A stretch of DNA of 64,000 nt from Flaviaestuariibacter sp. (GCA_025963645.1 JAOQAI010000013.1:186001-250000), one strand, 5' to 3'. Counted from the first letter of the stretch, positions 1 to 9,149 are shown. Made by a program: numbers and translations. The notes: generated by a model from the letters alone, not told the origin.

Positions 1-218
1 TGAATGCATTGACAGTACATCCACTCACAGAAGCACAGGAAAATGCATTGAAGATCGTTTTTGAAGCAATGGGGCTTTCTTATGAAGAAGAGCCATTGGT
101 AGATGCAACTGATCATTTAATGTCAACCGAAGCAAACCGGAATGCGTTAAACAAGAGCATGAAGCAGGCAGAAGAAGGGAAGGTTACCTCTGTAAAGATT
201 GAGGATTTGTGGAAATAG
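1..218 (+). CDS. Antitoxin of a YoeB-type toxin-antitoxin pair (5' end at window edge)
   Basis: Small acidic protein of about 70 residues, rich in Glu and Asp, ending in KIEDLW. It resembles the short antitoxins that precede YoeB/Txe toxins in Bacteroidota; the family is inferred from context and composition, not from a diagnostic motif. The frame is open to the window edge. The bases TG at 1-2 would complete an ATG if the preceding base is A, giving a start M-N-A-L-T-V; the first in-window alternative is TTG at 9. The next gene starts inside this one (GTG at 209), the usual overlap in such operons. The antitoxin frame itself is intact although the toxin is broken. Confidence 0.6.
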   Translation, partial: NALTVHPLTEAQENALKIVFEAMGLSYEEEPLVDATDHLMSTEANRNALNKSMKQAEEGKVTSVKIEDLWK

Positions 219-466
219 CATTTACAGAACAGGCACTTGATGAACTTCATTTCTGGAGACAATCAGGTTATAAAAGAATACAAAAGCGAATTCAACAACT
301 TCTTGTCTCAATCTCAGCAACACCTTATGAAGGTATTGGAAAACCTGAGCGACTTAAGCATTCTTTAGCAGGTAAATGGTCGCGGTGAATCAATAAGGAA
401 CACCGGTTAGTGTATGAAGTGGAAGAAGGACGGGTGATAATCCTACAAATGCGCTTTCATTATTAA
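209..466 (+). pseudogene. YoeB/Txe-like mRNA interferase toxin, broken by an in-frame stop
   Basis: Reading from GTG at 209 gives an 85-codon frame, the normal YoeB size (about 84 aa). It shows the family's landmarks: a charged helical N-terminus, a GKPERLKHSLAGKWSR segment, then INKEHRLVYEVE and a C-terminal RFHY. A TGA at 386-388 stands exactly where the family normally has Arg (WSRRIN). A single C-to-T change of CGA would explain it. Both halves remain in one frame with no indel, so the break is recent or a sequencing error. The missing part includes the C-terminal His-Tyr of the active site, so a product stopping at 386 should be inactive. The 3' end overlaps the convergent copper ATPase gene by 4 bp. 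Confidence 0.8.
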
Positions 467-2592
467 ATTACTTTCTTAAAAGACAGCCGCACTGAGTTAG
501 CAGCCAGCACCACATCACTAAGCCCCATCACCAGCGCTCCGAAAGTAGGAGTTAAGAAGCCTAATGCGGCAACAGGTATCGCTACAATATTGTAGAAGAA
601 AGCCCAGAAAAGATTTTGCTTGATGGTCAGATAAGTGTGCCTTCCCAGCCCCAATGCGGTAGGTAGTTTGGTTAATCCGCTATTCATTAATACTACCTGT
701 GCGCTTTGTACAGCAACCTGTGTGGCTTCACTCATCGAGATGCCGACGGTAGCTTTTGCCAATGCCGGCGCATCGTTGATGCCATCACCTACCATCACAG
801 TCGGTTGTTGTGCTGTTAATGCCGCCACCGTTTGCAGCTTTTGCTCCGGTGTTTGTTCGGCTATTACTTCATCAATCCCTAATGCATCACCAATGGCTTT
901 TGATTTTGCATAGCGGTCGCCACTGAGTAAAATGGTTTTGATGCCTTTGCTTCTTAAATAGTTGATAACTGAGCCTGCTTCTGGCCGTAGTTCGTCCTGC
1001 AGGTCAATCGTACCAATCAATTCGCCATTGCGCAGCACATACATATTGTGCAAATCATCCTGCGTTAATTCCGCAGCAATGGTGTACGAGCCCACGTGGT
1101 AGCGGACTCCGTTAGCATCGGTTGCCTGCATACCCAATCCCTTTATTTCTTCTATGTTTTTCCATCGAATTTCTGAGCCGACTTTCCAATGCGCCGCAAT
1201 GCTTTTCGCCAATGGATGCGTCGAGTATTTTTCAAGAGAGTAAACGATGCGTTTGAATTCCTCAGTATCAATGCTGGTTGTAAAATCAGCAATGGCAAAC
1301 TTTCCGGTTGTCAGCGTGCCGGTTTTATCAAACACCACCTGCCGGATGTCTTTAAATACTTCGAGGCTTTTGGCATTGCGAAACAAGATGCCGTTGCGGG
1401 CGGCTCTTCCCAATCCGACTGCAATAGCTGCCGGCGTCGCCAATCCCATGGCACAAGGGCAGGCAATCACCATAACGGCAATGCTGCGCATGAGGGCAGG
1501 TGTGAATTCACCTAATACAATCCAGTTGATCGCTAAGGTTAGAAGTGCAATGATCAATACGGCCGGGACAAAAATGGCGCTGATGCGATCGGCCATTTGC
1601 TGCACGGGCGGCTTCTCGCCTTGCGCCTGCTTTACCAGGTTTAGTATGTTCGATAAAACCGTATCGTTACCGACAGCCGTCACTTGCGCTTTGGCTGTTC
1701 CTTCTTCCACTAAGCTGCCGCCAATGAGTACGTCTTTCTTGGCTTTCGCTATTGGCAAGCTTTCACCGGTTAGTAAGGCTTCATTCACCTGCACATCACC
1801 CCATAATATCTTGCAATCTACCGGCACTTGCTCACCGGTTTTAATTAGGATAAGATCGCCAACTTTCAGCTGTGTATTTTCAATCGGGAAAATATGCTCC
1901 TGGTGCTGGTCGTCAAAAGCGATCATATTCGCCATTATCTTTTGCGACTTCACCAAGGCTTTGAGTGCCCGCTGGGTTGATTGCACGGACAGATGCTCCA
2001 AATGTTCACCCAAAAAAACAAGCGTGATGATGGTAGCTGCCGTTTCAAAAAAGAGATATTCATCGCCCATGCCACGCAGTGCGCCAATAAGACTATAAAG
2101 AAAAGCGGACGTTGCGCCAATGGAGATCAGCACATTCATATTAGGCACACCATTGCGCAGGCTTTTGATGGCTGATCTTCCGAAGTAACGCATGCCGACA
2201 ATAAACACCGGCAGCGTCAATGCCAGTTGCACCCACGGATTCATAATATAATGAAACGGTGACACATGGTGCAGCGCCGGGAACATGTGGAGAAGCAGTA
2301 TCGCCGTAAAAGGCACGCAAAAAAGAAATCGCTGGTAGTGGTTAGATAGAAACTTTTTCTTCTTCACCGGCTCGTTAGCGGCCTGTACGCCATAGCCCAA
2401 CGATTCAACGCCTTTAGCTAATTTTTGTGAGGTTGAAGCACCGTTCACGTCAAACGAAACATCGCCATTAATAACGCTCACTGCTACGTTCTTTGCCCCT
2501 TTGCCTTCGAGGTATTTGTGTACCGTAAGGGCACAATTAGAGCAGGTCATGCCATCCACTTTCCATTGCACCTTTTCCACGCTTTCGCTCAT
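463..2592 (-). CDS. copA: Copper-translocating P1B-type ATPase
   Basis: Inner-membrane pump of 709 aa that exports monovalent copper (or silver) from the cytoplasm using ATP. One N-terminal heavy-metal-associated domain carries GMTCSNC. Then come membrane segments, the TGES actuator motif, the transmembrane CPC metal site (IACPCAMGLA), the phosphorylated DKTGT loop and the GDGIND hinge. A longer frame begins at 2637, but the ATG at 2592 (MSESVEKVQW) sits just before the metal-binding domain and is preferred. The size fits single-HMA CopA proteins. Divergent from tsaE, with palindromes between the two genes that may bind a regulator. Specificity for copper rather than another soft metal is inferred from CPC. 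Confidence 0.93.
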   Translation of the reverse strand: MSESVEKVQWKVDGMTCSNCALTVHKYLEGKGAKNVAVSVINGDVSFDVNGASTSQKLAKGVESLGYGVQAANEPVKKKKFLSNHYQRFLFCVPFTAILLLHMFPALHHVSPFHYIMNPWVQLALTLPVFIVGMRYFGRSAIKSLRNGVPNMNVLISIGATSAFLYSLIGALRGMGDEYLFFETAATIITLVFLGEHLEHLSVQSTQRALKALVKSQKIMANMIAFDDQHQEHIFPIENTQLKVGDLILIKTGEQVPVDCKILWGDVQVNEALLTGESLPIAKAKKDVLIGGSLVEEGTAKAQVTAVGNDTVLSNILNLVKQAQGEKPPVQQMADRISAIFVPAVLIIALLTLAINWIVLGEFTPALMRSIAVMVIACPCAMGLATPAAIAVGLGRAARNGILFRNAKSLEVFKDIRQVVFDKTGTLTTGKFAIADFTTSIDTEEFKRIVYSLEKYSTHPLAKSIAAHWKVGSEIRWKNIEEIKGLGMQATDANGVRYHVGSYTIAAELTQDDLHNMYVLRNGELIGTIDLQDELRPEAGSVINYLRSKGIKTILLSGDRYAKSKAIGDALGIDEVIAEQTPEQKLQTVAALTAQQPTVMVGDGINDAPALAKATVGISMSEATQVAVQSAQVVLMNSGLTKLPTALGLGRHTYLTIKQNLFWAFFYNIVAIPVAALGFLTPTFGALVMGLSDVVLAANSVRLSFKKVI

Positions 2593-2624
2593 AGCGCAAA
2601 GGTAGAATGGGTTCGCTGCTGCTA

Positions 2625-2679
2625 AGTGTTGCAACACTGATTATCTTTTCAACACCGTTGCAAACGGGTGTTAAATTTG
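2625..2679. promoter_or_regulatory. Palindromes and -7 box between copA and tsaE
   Basis: A perfect 14-bp palindrome, AGTGTTGCAACACT, lies at 2625-2638, 33 bp upstream of the copA start. A second inverted repeat with AACACC/GGTGTT arms spans 2651-2672. It touches TAAATTTG at 2672-2679, which matches the Bacteroidota -7 box TAnnTTTG for tsaE, whose ATG follows within 5 bases (a nearly leaderless transcript). No good -33 box is seen for that promoter. The palindromes are direct observations; their role as operators is inferred. Confidence 0.4.
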
Positions 2680-2683
2680 CGGC

Positions 2684-3145
2684 ATGGAGTGGGAAGTTTC
2701 GTTGGATGGGCTGCATGCATTTGCGATTCAGTTTTGGCAGGCAGCAGGCAATGCAAAAGTCTTTGCATTTCATGGAGAAATGGGTGCCGGAAAAACAACC
2801 ACCATTGCCGCGCTCTGTAAAGCGAAGGGGGTTGTCGAGTCGCCTTCCAGTCCTACGTTTTCGGTCATTAATGAATACGGGTATAATGAAGCCGGTGTCT
2901 CCAAAAGCCTGTATCATATTGATCTGTATCGCTTGAAAGATGAAGCGGATATAAGCAGTACCGGAGTGGAGGATTGCATTTATAGTGGGGCTGTTTGCTT
3001 TGTGGAATGGCCGGAGAAGGCGCCTTATTTGTTTGATAGCGAAGCCTGCCATGTGGTCATCCGTGGTTTATCCGAAACCAGCCGGCAGGTAAGCGTTTTT
3101 TCGCATGAGGAGTTTGCCGCTTTTAGTCTCGAAGAACAATTGTAA
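2684..3145 (+). CDS. tsaE: tRNA threonylcarbamoyladenosine biosynthesis ATPase TsaE
   Basis: Cytoplasmic P-loop ATPase of 153 aa that works with TsaB and TsaD to make the t6A modification at position 37 of ANN-decoding tRNAs. Walker A is GEMGAGKTT near residue 32. The family motifs SSPTFSVINEY and HIDLYRL follow, then a VEWPEKAP segment near the C-terminus, in the typical order. Length is normal. It is followed closely by alanine dehydrogenase (36 bp gap), so the two are probably cotranscribed, a pairing common in Bacteroidota. Confidence 0.93.
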   Translation: MEWEVSLDGLHAFAIQFWQAAGNAKVFAFHGEMGAGKTTTIAALCKAKGVVESPSSPTFSVINEYGYNEAGVSKSLYHIDLYRLKDEADISSTGVEDCIYSGAVCFVEWPEKAPYLFDSEACHVVIRGLSETSRQVSVFSHEEFAAFSLEEQL

Positions 3146-3181
3146 TTTGTACTCTAATTCAGAAGCCACGATACGCTGCGT

Positions 3182-4396
3182 ATGTCTCAACAAAAGCCCA
3201 TTGTAAGCACCTCGTTCTCCTACGAAACCCTGGAGGAAACCTTAGATATTAAGCCGAAAGGCGCTCAGTTGCATATTGGCATCCCCAAGGAGACCGCCTA
3301 CCAGGAAAACCGCATTGGGCTTACGCCGGATGCCGTGAGTGTTCTGGTTAGTAATGGTCACCAAGTTACCATCGAGCACAATGCCGGTGAGGCGGCGCAT
3401 TTTGCCGACCGGGATTACAGCGAAGCAGGCGCCCGGATCGTTTATGAACGCGAAGAGGTTTACAAAGCCCCGATACTGGTGAAAAGCGCACCGGTAGTAG
3501 AAGAAGAACTACCGTTTTTGCAAATGAACCAGATGATTATTTCGCCGATTCATTTAACGATGATGAAAGCGGAGTTGCTGCAAAAAATGATGGAAAAGCG
3601 TATCACGGCCATCTCTTTTGAAAACCTGAAAGACGACAGCGGCGCTTACCCAATCGTTAGGAGCATGAGTGAGATCGCCGGCAGTGCGGTTATGTTGATC
3701 GCTGCGCAATACCTGGGTTCTGCCAATCACGGGAAAGGGGTATTGTTAGGCGGCGTTTGCGGCATTGCTCCAACCAAAGTGATCATTATCGGTGCCGGAA
3801 TTGTAGGCGAATATGCCGCCCGGGCAGCCGTGGCGCTGGGTGCCTCCGTCAAGGTGTTTGATAACAGCGTTTACCGGTTGAAACGATTGCAGAATAATAT
3901 CGGGCACCGCATCTGGACATCGGTTATCGAACCTCGAATGTTGGCGAAGCAATTAAAAACCTGCGAGGTAGCAGTTGGCGCTCTTAATTCAGAATCGGGC
4001 CGTACGCCTATCGTCGTTACCGAAGAAATGGTGGCGAATATGCGTCCCGGCAGCGTGGTGATTGATGTGAGCATCGACCGCGGCGGCTGTTTTGAAACCT
4101 CGGAGATCACGACGCATCAATCGCCCATTTTTACCAAGTACGGTGTGCTGCATTATTGTGTTCCGAATATTCCTTCCGGCTTTGCCCGCACGGCCTCGCA
4201 AGCCATTAGCAATGTGCTGATGCCACTGCTTTTAGAAGCAGGCGAAGATGGGGGCTTTGAGCGCATGGTCTGGCACCAGATCCATTTGCGCAGCGGTATT
4301 TATATGTTCAAAGGTTGCTTAACAAATTTTTACCTGAGTGAACGCTTTCATTTAAAGTATACTGATCTTAACTTGCTGATCGCCAGCCAACGCTAA
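3182..4396 (+). CDS. ald: Alanine dehydrogenase (AlaDH/PNT family)
   Basis: NAD-dependent enzyme interconverting L-alanine and pyruvate plus ammonium, 404 aa, cytoplasmic. The N-terminal domain has the family motif IGIPKE followed by ENRIGLTP. The central Rossmann domain has GAGIVGEYAARAA and a following acidic residue in VKVFD, which favours NAD over NADP. VIDVSIDRGGCFETS and the late HYCVPNIPSGFARTAS are also hallmarks of the family. An N-terminal extension of about 30 residues precedes the first motif; the ATG at 3182 is kept because it follows directly after tsaE. Transhydrogenase alpha subunits are related, but no beta subunit or membrane segment is present. Confidence 0.9.
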   Translation: MSQQKPIVSTSFSYETLEETLDIKPKGAQLHIGIPKETAYQENRIGLTPDAVSVLVSNGHQVTIEHNAGEAAHFADRDYSEAGARIVYEREEVYKAPILVKSAPVVEEELPFLQMNQMIISPIHLTMMKAELLQKMMEKRITAISFENLKDDSGAYPIVRSMSEIAGSAVMLIAAQYLGSANHGKGVLLGGVCGIAPTKVIIIGAGIVGEYAARAAVALGASVKVFDNSVYRLKRLQNNIGHRIWTSVIEPRMLAKQLKTCEVAVGALNSESGRTPIVVTEEMVANMRPGSVVIDVSIDRGGCFETSEITTHQSPIFTKYGVLHYCVPNIPSGFARTASQAISNVLMPLLLEAGEDGGFERMVWHQIHLRSGIYMFKGCLTNFYLSERFHLKYTDLNLLIASQR

Positions 4397-4419
4397 TTTT
4401 TAAAATAAAAAACGATTCT

Positions 4420-5172
4420 ATGGCACTTTTCAAATCCGGCAACCCGGTTATCAATGAAAAAATATTTCGAAACCTCGAAGCGACCGGCGACGAGGTAATG
4501 ACCATTGGGGGCACGATGAAAAAATTCGGCTTGATGCTGCTGATGCTGATCGGCGGTGCTGCCTTTACGTGGGATCTTTACTACAGTGGCGTAAACGTAA
4601 TGCCGTGGGCAATGGGCGCTGCTATTGGTGGATTCGTAGTAGCGCTGATAATCACCTTCAAAAAAACATGGGCGCCACAATTGGCCTTAGGATATGCCTT
4701 GTTAGAAGGCTTATTTCTGGGTGCTATTTCCGCAGTGTTGAATGCTGCTTTTGCTGAAAAATATCCCGGTCTTATCATGCAGGCGGTACTGTTAACTTTC
4801 GGCGTAGCTGTTTCTATGTTTGCGCTTTATTACTTCCGCGTATTGCAGGCTACGCAAACGTTTAAGAAAGTGGTTATTGCTGCCACCATGGGCATTGCGC
4901 TGTTTTACCTGGCGTCTATGGTGATGAATTTATTCGGCTCGCAAATGCCTTACCTGCATAGCAATGGACCAATCGGTATTGGTATCAGCTTATTTGTGGT
5001 AGCGATTGCAGCCTTAAATCTCATTATGGATTTCGACATGATCGAGCAAGGTGCTGCAGGCGGCGCTCCTAAGTACTTTGAGTGGTACAGTGCGTTTGGA
5101 TTAATGGTAACGATCGTGTGGTTATACCTCGAAATTCTTCGCCTGCTTTCGAAATTAGCTTCGCGTAAATAA
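4420..5172 (+). CDS. Bax inhibitor-1/YccA family membrane protein
   Basis: Integral membrane protein of 250 aa with about seven hydrophobic segments, beginning MALFKSGNP. The N-terminal cytoplasmic stretch (NPVINEKIF), the many small residues in the helices and the C-terminal DFDMIEQGAAGGAPKYFEWY segment are typical of the bacterial BI-1/YccA group (UPF0005). The biochemical role in bacteria is not settled; distant relatives act as calcium leak channels, but nothing here proves transport. Ends just before a strong terminator. Confidence 0.87.
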   Translation: MALFKSGNPVINEKIFRNLEATGDEVMTIGGTMKKFGLMLLMLIGGAAFTWDLYYSGVNVMPWAMGAAIGGFVVALIITFKKTWAPQLALGYALLEGLFLGAISAVLNAAFAEKYPGLIMQAVLLTFGVAVSMFALYYFRVLQATQTFKKVVIAATMGIALFYLASMVMNLFGSQMPYLHSNGPIGIGISLFVVAIAALNLIMDFDMIEQGAAGGAPKYFEWYSAFGLMVTIVWLYLEILRLLSKLASRK

Positions 5173-5190
5173 TTCAAGACTTTTCTTTGA

Positions 5191-5218
5191 AGCCCTGTTT
5201 CATCAACAGGGCTTTTTT
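5191..5218 (+). terminator. Rho-independent terminator after the BI-1 gene
   Basis: AGCCCTGTT and AACAGGGCT form a 9-bp perfect stem with a 5-base loop, followed by six T residues. It ends the tsaE-ald-BI-1 run and borders the convergent ABC ATPase gene. Confidence 0.9.
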
Positions 5219-5846
5219 ATGCGGGTATAGTAGCTTTAAAATCAGTCATGGAAAGATTGGTTTGGCAGAAGTCATACTCTACAGGATCGTTAGAGCAAAC
5301 AATCACTAACCGGTCTTTGCAATAATTTTCAATAAGAGAATGGTATAGTTCTATGCCTATATTATCTAAATTGCTGCACGGTTCATCCAGTAATAGAATT
5401 GGAGATGCAGAAAAGATAGCCTGCGCCAGTTTTACCCGCTGCTTCATACCAGAAGAATAATAGCGAATTTGTTTATTGCGGGCGCCCGTTAATCCAATAA
5501 TATGAATAATAGTATCAGTTGTGATTCCCGAAAGGAAGGGCTTGAATTGAGCATGAAAGTTTAGAAACTCCATTACCGTCATTTCTTCAATAACTTCTAA
5601 GTAAGGTGCACAGAGGGACAGCGATTTATAAACAGATTCCGGCGCTACTTCCTTTCCATCTTCAAAGCGAATATTCCCCTCGCTTAGTTGTGATAAGCCA
5701 CCAATGACTTGTAGTAGAGTAGATTTTCCCGACCCATTTGGTCCGGTGATAGCATAGGAAGTGCCTGATGTAAATTGAAGATTGGCATTGCGAAAGATCC
5801 AGTCGTAGTTAAAGCGTTTTCCGGCGGCGGACAACTCAATCTTCAT
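5217..5846 (-). CDS. ABC transporter ATP-binding protein, orphan, overlapping lpxA
   Basis: Cytoplasmic ABC ATPase of 209 aa. Walker A is GPNGSGKST, the signature is YYSSGMKQRV, and Walker B is LLLDEPCSNLD. Length and signature resemble single-domain CcmA-like exporters. A longer frame extends to 5921, but the ATG at 5846 (MKIELSAAGK) gives a normal N-terminus and an 11-bp overlap with the end of lpxA. No permease gene is nearby, so the transported substrate is unknown; the position in the lipid A operon suggests a link to envelope biogenesis, which is only an inference. Confidence 0.85.
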   Translation of the reverse strand: MKIELSAAGKRFNYDWIFRNANLQFTSGTSYAITGPNGSGKSTLLQVIGGLSQLSEGNIRFEDGKEVAPESVYKSLSLCAPYLEVIEEMTVMEFLNFHAQFKPFLSGITTDTIIHIIGLTGARNKQIRYYSSGMKQRVKLAQAIFSASPILLLDEPCSNLDNIGIELYHSLIENYCKDRLVIVCSNDPVEYDFCQTNLSMTDFKATIPA

Positions 5847-6630
5847 CCCCGGTTTTTGAGTACCGTTTGATGATGCCGGTCTTTGAACTTTCAATAAAGC
5901 CCAGGATCTCCTGACGAACATCTGATTCTTCCAGGTTGGTTTTGATCAATTCTACTGCTCGACTGATCGGGTGTTTTTCAACAAAAAGAATATGATAGAT
6001 AGCAGCGATCTGGTCGATCTTTTCTTTAGCGTAACCGGTGCGGGTTAGTCCAACCGAATTGACACCGATAAAGGAAAGCGGGTCGCGGGCTGCTTTCACG
6101 TAAGGTGGAATGTCTTTACGAATCAATATTTGTGCGCCAACGTAAGTATGAGCACCAATATGAATGAATTGGTGTACACCTGAATGTCCACCCAGGCGGG
6201 CATAATCATCAATCGTAACATGACCTGCCAATTGAACCGCATTCGCCAGGATAACATGGTTGCCGATAGTGCAATCGTGCGCCACATGTACATACGCCAT
6301 CAGCAGGCAATCGGTACCAATCTTCGTGGTCATGCGATCTTTCGTGCCGCGATGAATCGTGACACATTCTCTAACTGTCGTGCGGTCGCCGATTTCTACC
6401 GTTGTTTCCTCGCCAATAAATTTCAGATCCTGCGGCACCGCGCCGATAACCGCCCCCGGAAAAACGACGCATTCTTTACCGATCCGTGTGCCGTTGAACA
6501 CCGTAACATTAGGCATGATATGCGTACCGTCGCCAATTTCTACATCGTGGTAGATGACCGTGAAGGCATCAATGGTTACGTCCTTGCCAATCTTCGCGTC
6601 GGGATGTATCTGAGCTAAAGGACTAATCAT
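5836..6630 (-). CDS. lpxA: UDP-N-acetylglucosamine O-acyltransferase
   Basis: Catalyses the first step of lipid A synthesis, moving a 3-hydroxyacyl chain from ACP to UDP-GlcNAc. The protein of 264 aa is a left-handed beta helix built from hexapeptide repeats (for example IGKDVTIDA and IGNHVILAN). The segment HDCTIGNHVILAN, followed by LGGHSGVHQF, contains the conserved histidines including the catalytic one. Start ATG at 6630 overlaps the end of lpxC/fabZ by 8 bp, so translation is probably coupled. The 3' end overlaps the ABC ATPase gene. Confidence 0.95.
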   Translation of the reverse strand: MISPLAQIHPDAKIGKDVTIDAFTVIYHDVEIGDGTHIMPNVTVFNGTRIGKECVVFPGAVIGAVPQDLKFIGEETTVEIGDRTTVRECVTIHRGTKDRMTTKIGTDCLLMAYVHVAHDCTIGNHVILANAVQLAGHVTIDDYARLGGHSGVHQFIHIGAHTYVGAQILIRKDIPPYVKAARDPLSFIGVNSVGLTRTGYAKEKIDQIAAIYHILFVEKHPISRAVELIKTNLEESDVRQEILGFIESSKTGIIKRYSKTGDED

Positions 6631-8044
6631 TTTTCTTGGGTCTTTTTACAATTTGTGCAACGAGCTCGGCTTCGACGGCGATCTTGTTATTGACAAAAAT
6701 AGTTCCTTTCATTTCACAAATGCCACGACGCACCGGATTCATCAATTCCATCTTCAGGATAAGCGTATCACCGGGCACTACTTTCTGCTTGAACTTGCAG
6801 TTATCTATCTTAATAAAATAGGTATCATACAGTTCGTCAGGGTTGTCTTTCGGGATGGCCAAAATACCGCCACACTGTGCCAAAGCTTCTACCATCAACA
6901 CGCCGGGCATCACACAGTTGCCGGGGAAATGGCCCTGGAAGAAAGGTTCGTTGTACGTGACGTTCTTGATGCCCACCACGTATTGAGGCGTCATTTCAAT
7001 GATCTTATCGACCATTAGAAATGGAAACCGGTGCGGCAGAATCTTTTCAATGGCATGTACATCATAAAGGGGGGGCTGCTCCACATCGTAAACCGGTATA
7101 TCCGCCTTGAACTTATTCTTTTTAAGATGCTCTTTTATCTTTTTGGCAAAGGCTACGTTAGTGGCATGACCTGGCTTGTTAGCTATGATATGGGCTTTAA
7201 ACGGAATGCCAACTAATGCCAGGTCGCCAATCACATCCAGCAGCTTATGACGGGCGGGTTCATTATCGAAGCGCAGTATTTCGTTATTAAGATAACCGAT
7301 GCCTGTGGGGATATCAATATCATCTACATATTTCGATAGCTTTTCAATCTGTTCTTTGCTTACCACCTTATCTATAACAACTACCGCATTATTCTTATTC
7401 CCGCCTTTTATCAGGTTGTTGTCAAACAGATATTCCAGTTCGTGGAAAAAGCAAAAAGTGCGGCAGGAAGCGATCTGCTCATTAAAATCTTCAATACCTT
7501 TTACGGAAGCATGCTGGGTGCCTAATACTTCCGAATTGAAATCGATAAGCGTGTTGATCCGGTAGCCATCGTAAGGCATCGCTACCATTTCCACTTTCTT
7601 ATCATCATCTACAAAAACAATATTGTGCTGTAGCGTGTAATATACTTTTTTTGAAGACTGTTGCTGCTTTCCGGTCTTTAAAAGCACTTCCACAAACGGA
7701 GCCGCGCTTCCATCAAGGATAGGTACTTCCGCGCCGTCTATTTCGATCAACACATTGTCGATTTCGTTGGCGTAAAGCGCCGCCATTAAGTGTTCGATAG
7801 TGCTGATCCGGGCAGCGCCCACACCGATCGTCGTGCTGCGGGTTGTTTCCACTACATTATCTACATCCGCCTTAATTAACGGCTTGTCAGGAAGGTCCAC
7901 CCGCTGAAATACTACGCCTGTATTGGGCCCGGCAGGCTTCAACAATAGCTGCACCAGTTGACCGGAATGAATTCCAATACCATTTATGGAAACTTCGTGG
8001 GCAAGGGTGTGCTGAAATCCGGGGCAATTATTCTCCGATTGCAT
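6623..8044 (-). CDS. lpxC/fabZ: Bifunctional UDP-3-O-acyl-GlcNAc deacetylase / 3-hydroxyacyl-ACP dehydratase
   Basis: A 473-aa fusion typical of the Bacteroidota-Chlorobi group. Residues 1 to about 300 are LpxC, the zinc deacetylase committing the cell to lipid A; the metal histidines sit in IEHLMAAL and in [14 protein letters not shown]. The rest is FabZ, with the active-site [10 protein letters not shown] and [21 protein letters not shown] longer frame reaches 8140, but the ATG at 8044 ([10 protein letters not shown]) begins close to the LpxC core and avoids overlap with the divergent AraC gene. First gene of the lpxC/fabZ-lpxA-ABC run. Confidence 0.95.
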   Translation of the reverse strand: MQSENNCPGFQHTLAHEVSINGIGIHSGQLVQLLLKPAGPNTGVVFQRVDLPDKPLIKADVDNVVETTRSTTIGVGAARISTIEHLMAALYANEIDNVLIEIDGAEVPILDGSAAPFVEVLLKTGKQQQSSKKVYYTLQHNIVFVDDDKKVEMVAMPYDGYRINTLIDFNSEVLGTQHASVKGIEDFNEQIASCRTFCFFHELEYLFDNNLIKGGNKNNAVVVIDKVVSKEQIEKLSKYVDDIDIPTGIGYLNNEILRFDNEPARHKLLDVIGDLALVGIPFKAHIIANKPGHATNVAFAKKIKEHLKKNKFKADIPVYDVEQPPLYDVHAIEKILPHRFPFLMVDKIIEMTPQYVVGIKNVTYNEPFFQGHFPGNCVMPGVLMVEALAQCGGILAIPKDNPDELYDTYFIKIDNCKFKQKVVPGDTLILKMELMNPVRRGICEMKGTIFVNNKIAVEAELVAQIVKRPKKND

Positions 8045-8118
8045 GCGGCGAAAGTAGGAAAATCTGCCAAATGGCAAGACTTTACACTTCATTGACACCT
8101 GTAGCCGGCGCTCCTGCT

Positions 8119-8126
8119 TACTTTTG
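8119..8126 (+). promoter_or_regulatory. Candidate -7 promoter box of the AraC regulator
   Basis: TACTTTTG matches TAnnTTTG. The ATG at 8135 follows 8 bases later, so the transcript would be almost leaderless. A TTG that could act as a -33 box lies at 8092-8094, with a rather long 24-base spacer. Confidence 0.4.
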
Positions 8127-8134
8127 CGGACTCG

Positions 8135-9067
8135 ATGCAAGAAACGTCTTCCATACTTTCATTAGTGACCGCCGCGGCTGCCTCTGGGTACGACCTGATC
8201 AGCGAAACCATCCAGCAAATACCGGATGCCGTTCAATACAGCATGAAACGCTTTATGCGTCCGCAAACCTGGTCGCACGATGACATGGGATTGCTGCATT
8301 ATGAATATGGTGCTGGCGGGAAGGGACAAAACCTGCAACTGCATTTTTGTCTTACAGGAAATACTTATTGTTCAAAAGTGGGCAAAGATTGTAAGGAATG
8401 CGCTGTTCACACTAACAGAGACTGCACCGGCAAGGCAGAAAGCCTGGACACATTAAGCTTTACATTCAGTCCTGCTTTCCTGTCACAGTTTTCAGGATTA
8501 AAAACGGAGACAACTACTATCAGCGAACGCATTCTTTCCTTTCGACATACAGCTTCTTTTTCTAAGGCGGTTCCACTTTGCAATAAAACAAGAGCGGTTT
8601 TGGAAGGGTTGTTGAACCACACTTACACAGGCAGCCTTGAGAATATTTATGTAAATGCGCAGATGCAAATGCTGTTGCTGTTCAGCCTGAATTGCATGCT
8701 TGGCGAGAAAGAGCCGGAAACTTTTGAATGCAAGTTCCTGGCAAACGTGGACGACCGCGAAAAGATCATGCGGGCACGGGAAGTTCTGCTGCAGCATATC
8801 GGCGAACCGATTACGATAAAGGAGCTTAGTCGGAAAGTAGCTATCAACGAATGTTACCTGAAGAAAGGGTTCAAGGAATTATTTGGCACTACTATTTTTG
8901 ACTTTTACCAGGGGCAGCGCATGGAGCATGCAAAATATTTGCTTTATGAAAAAGGACTTAACGTGACCGAAGTTTCCGCCATATTGGGCTATTCTTCTAT
9001 TTCACACTTCTCCACGGCGTTTAAAAAACAAACGGGCTTGAAGCCTTGCGAACTTCTTTTGAGATAA
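8135..9067 (+). CDS. AraC-family regulator with a cysteine cluster
   Basis: DNA-binding regulator of 310 aa. The C-terminal 100 residues form the double helix-turn-helix AraC domain (TIKELSRKVAINECYLKKGF, then VSAILGYSSISHFSTAFKK). The N-terminal sensor domain carries five cysteines at about residues 72, 79, 86, 89 and 97, within 26 residues, interspersed with Lys and His. Such clustering suggests a metal or redox site; this is inference. The following gene, 82 bp downstream on the same strand, encodes a histidine-rich membrane protein and could be its target. Shares a divergent promoter region with lpxC/fabZ. Confidence 0.85.
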   Translation: MQETSSILSLVTAAAASGYDLISETIQQIPDAVQYSMKRFMRPQTWSHDDMGLLHYEYGAGGKGQNLQLHFCLTGNTYCSKVGKDCKECAVHTNRDCTGKAESLDTLSFTFSPAFLSQFSGLKTETTTISERILSFRHTASFSKAVPLCNKTRAVLEGLLNHTYTGSLENIYVNAQMQMLLLFSLNCMLGEKEPETFECKFLANVDDREKIMRAREVLLQHIGEPITIKELSRKVAINECYLKKGFKELFGTTIFDFYQGQRMEHAKYLLYEKGLNVTEVSAILGYSSISHFSTAFKKQTGLKPCELLLR

Positions 9068-9149
9068 GCAATTGATTAGCTAAACTCAAATCTTCAACTG
9101 CTTTTCTTTTTACATTTTATATTTTGCATTCCACATTTTACATTTCCTG

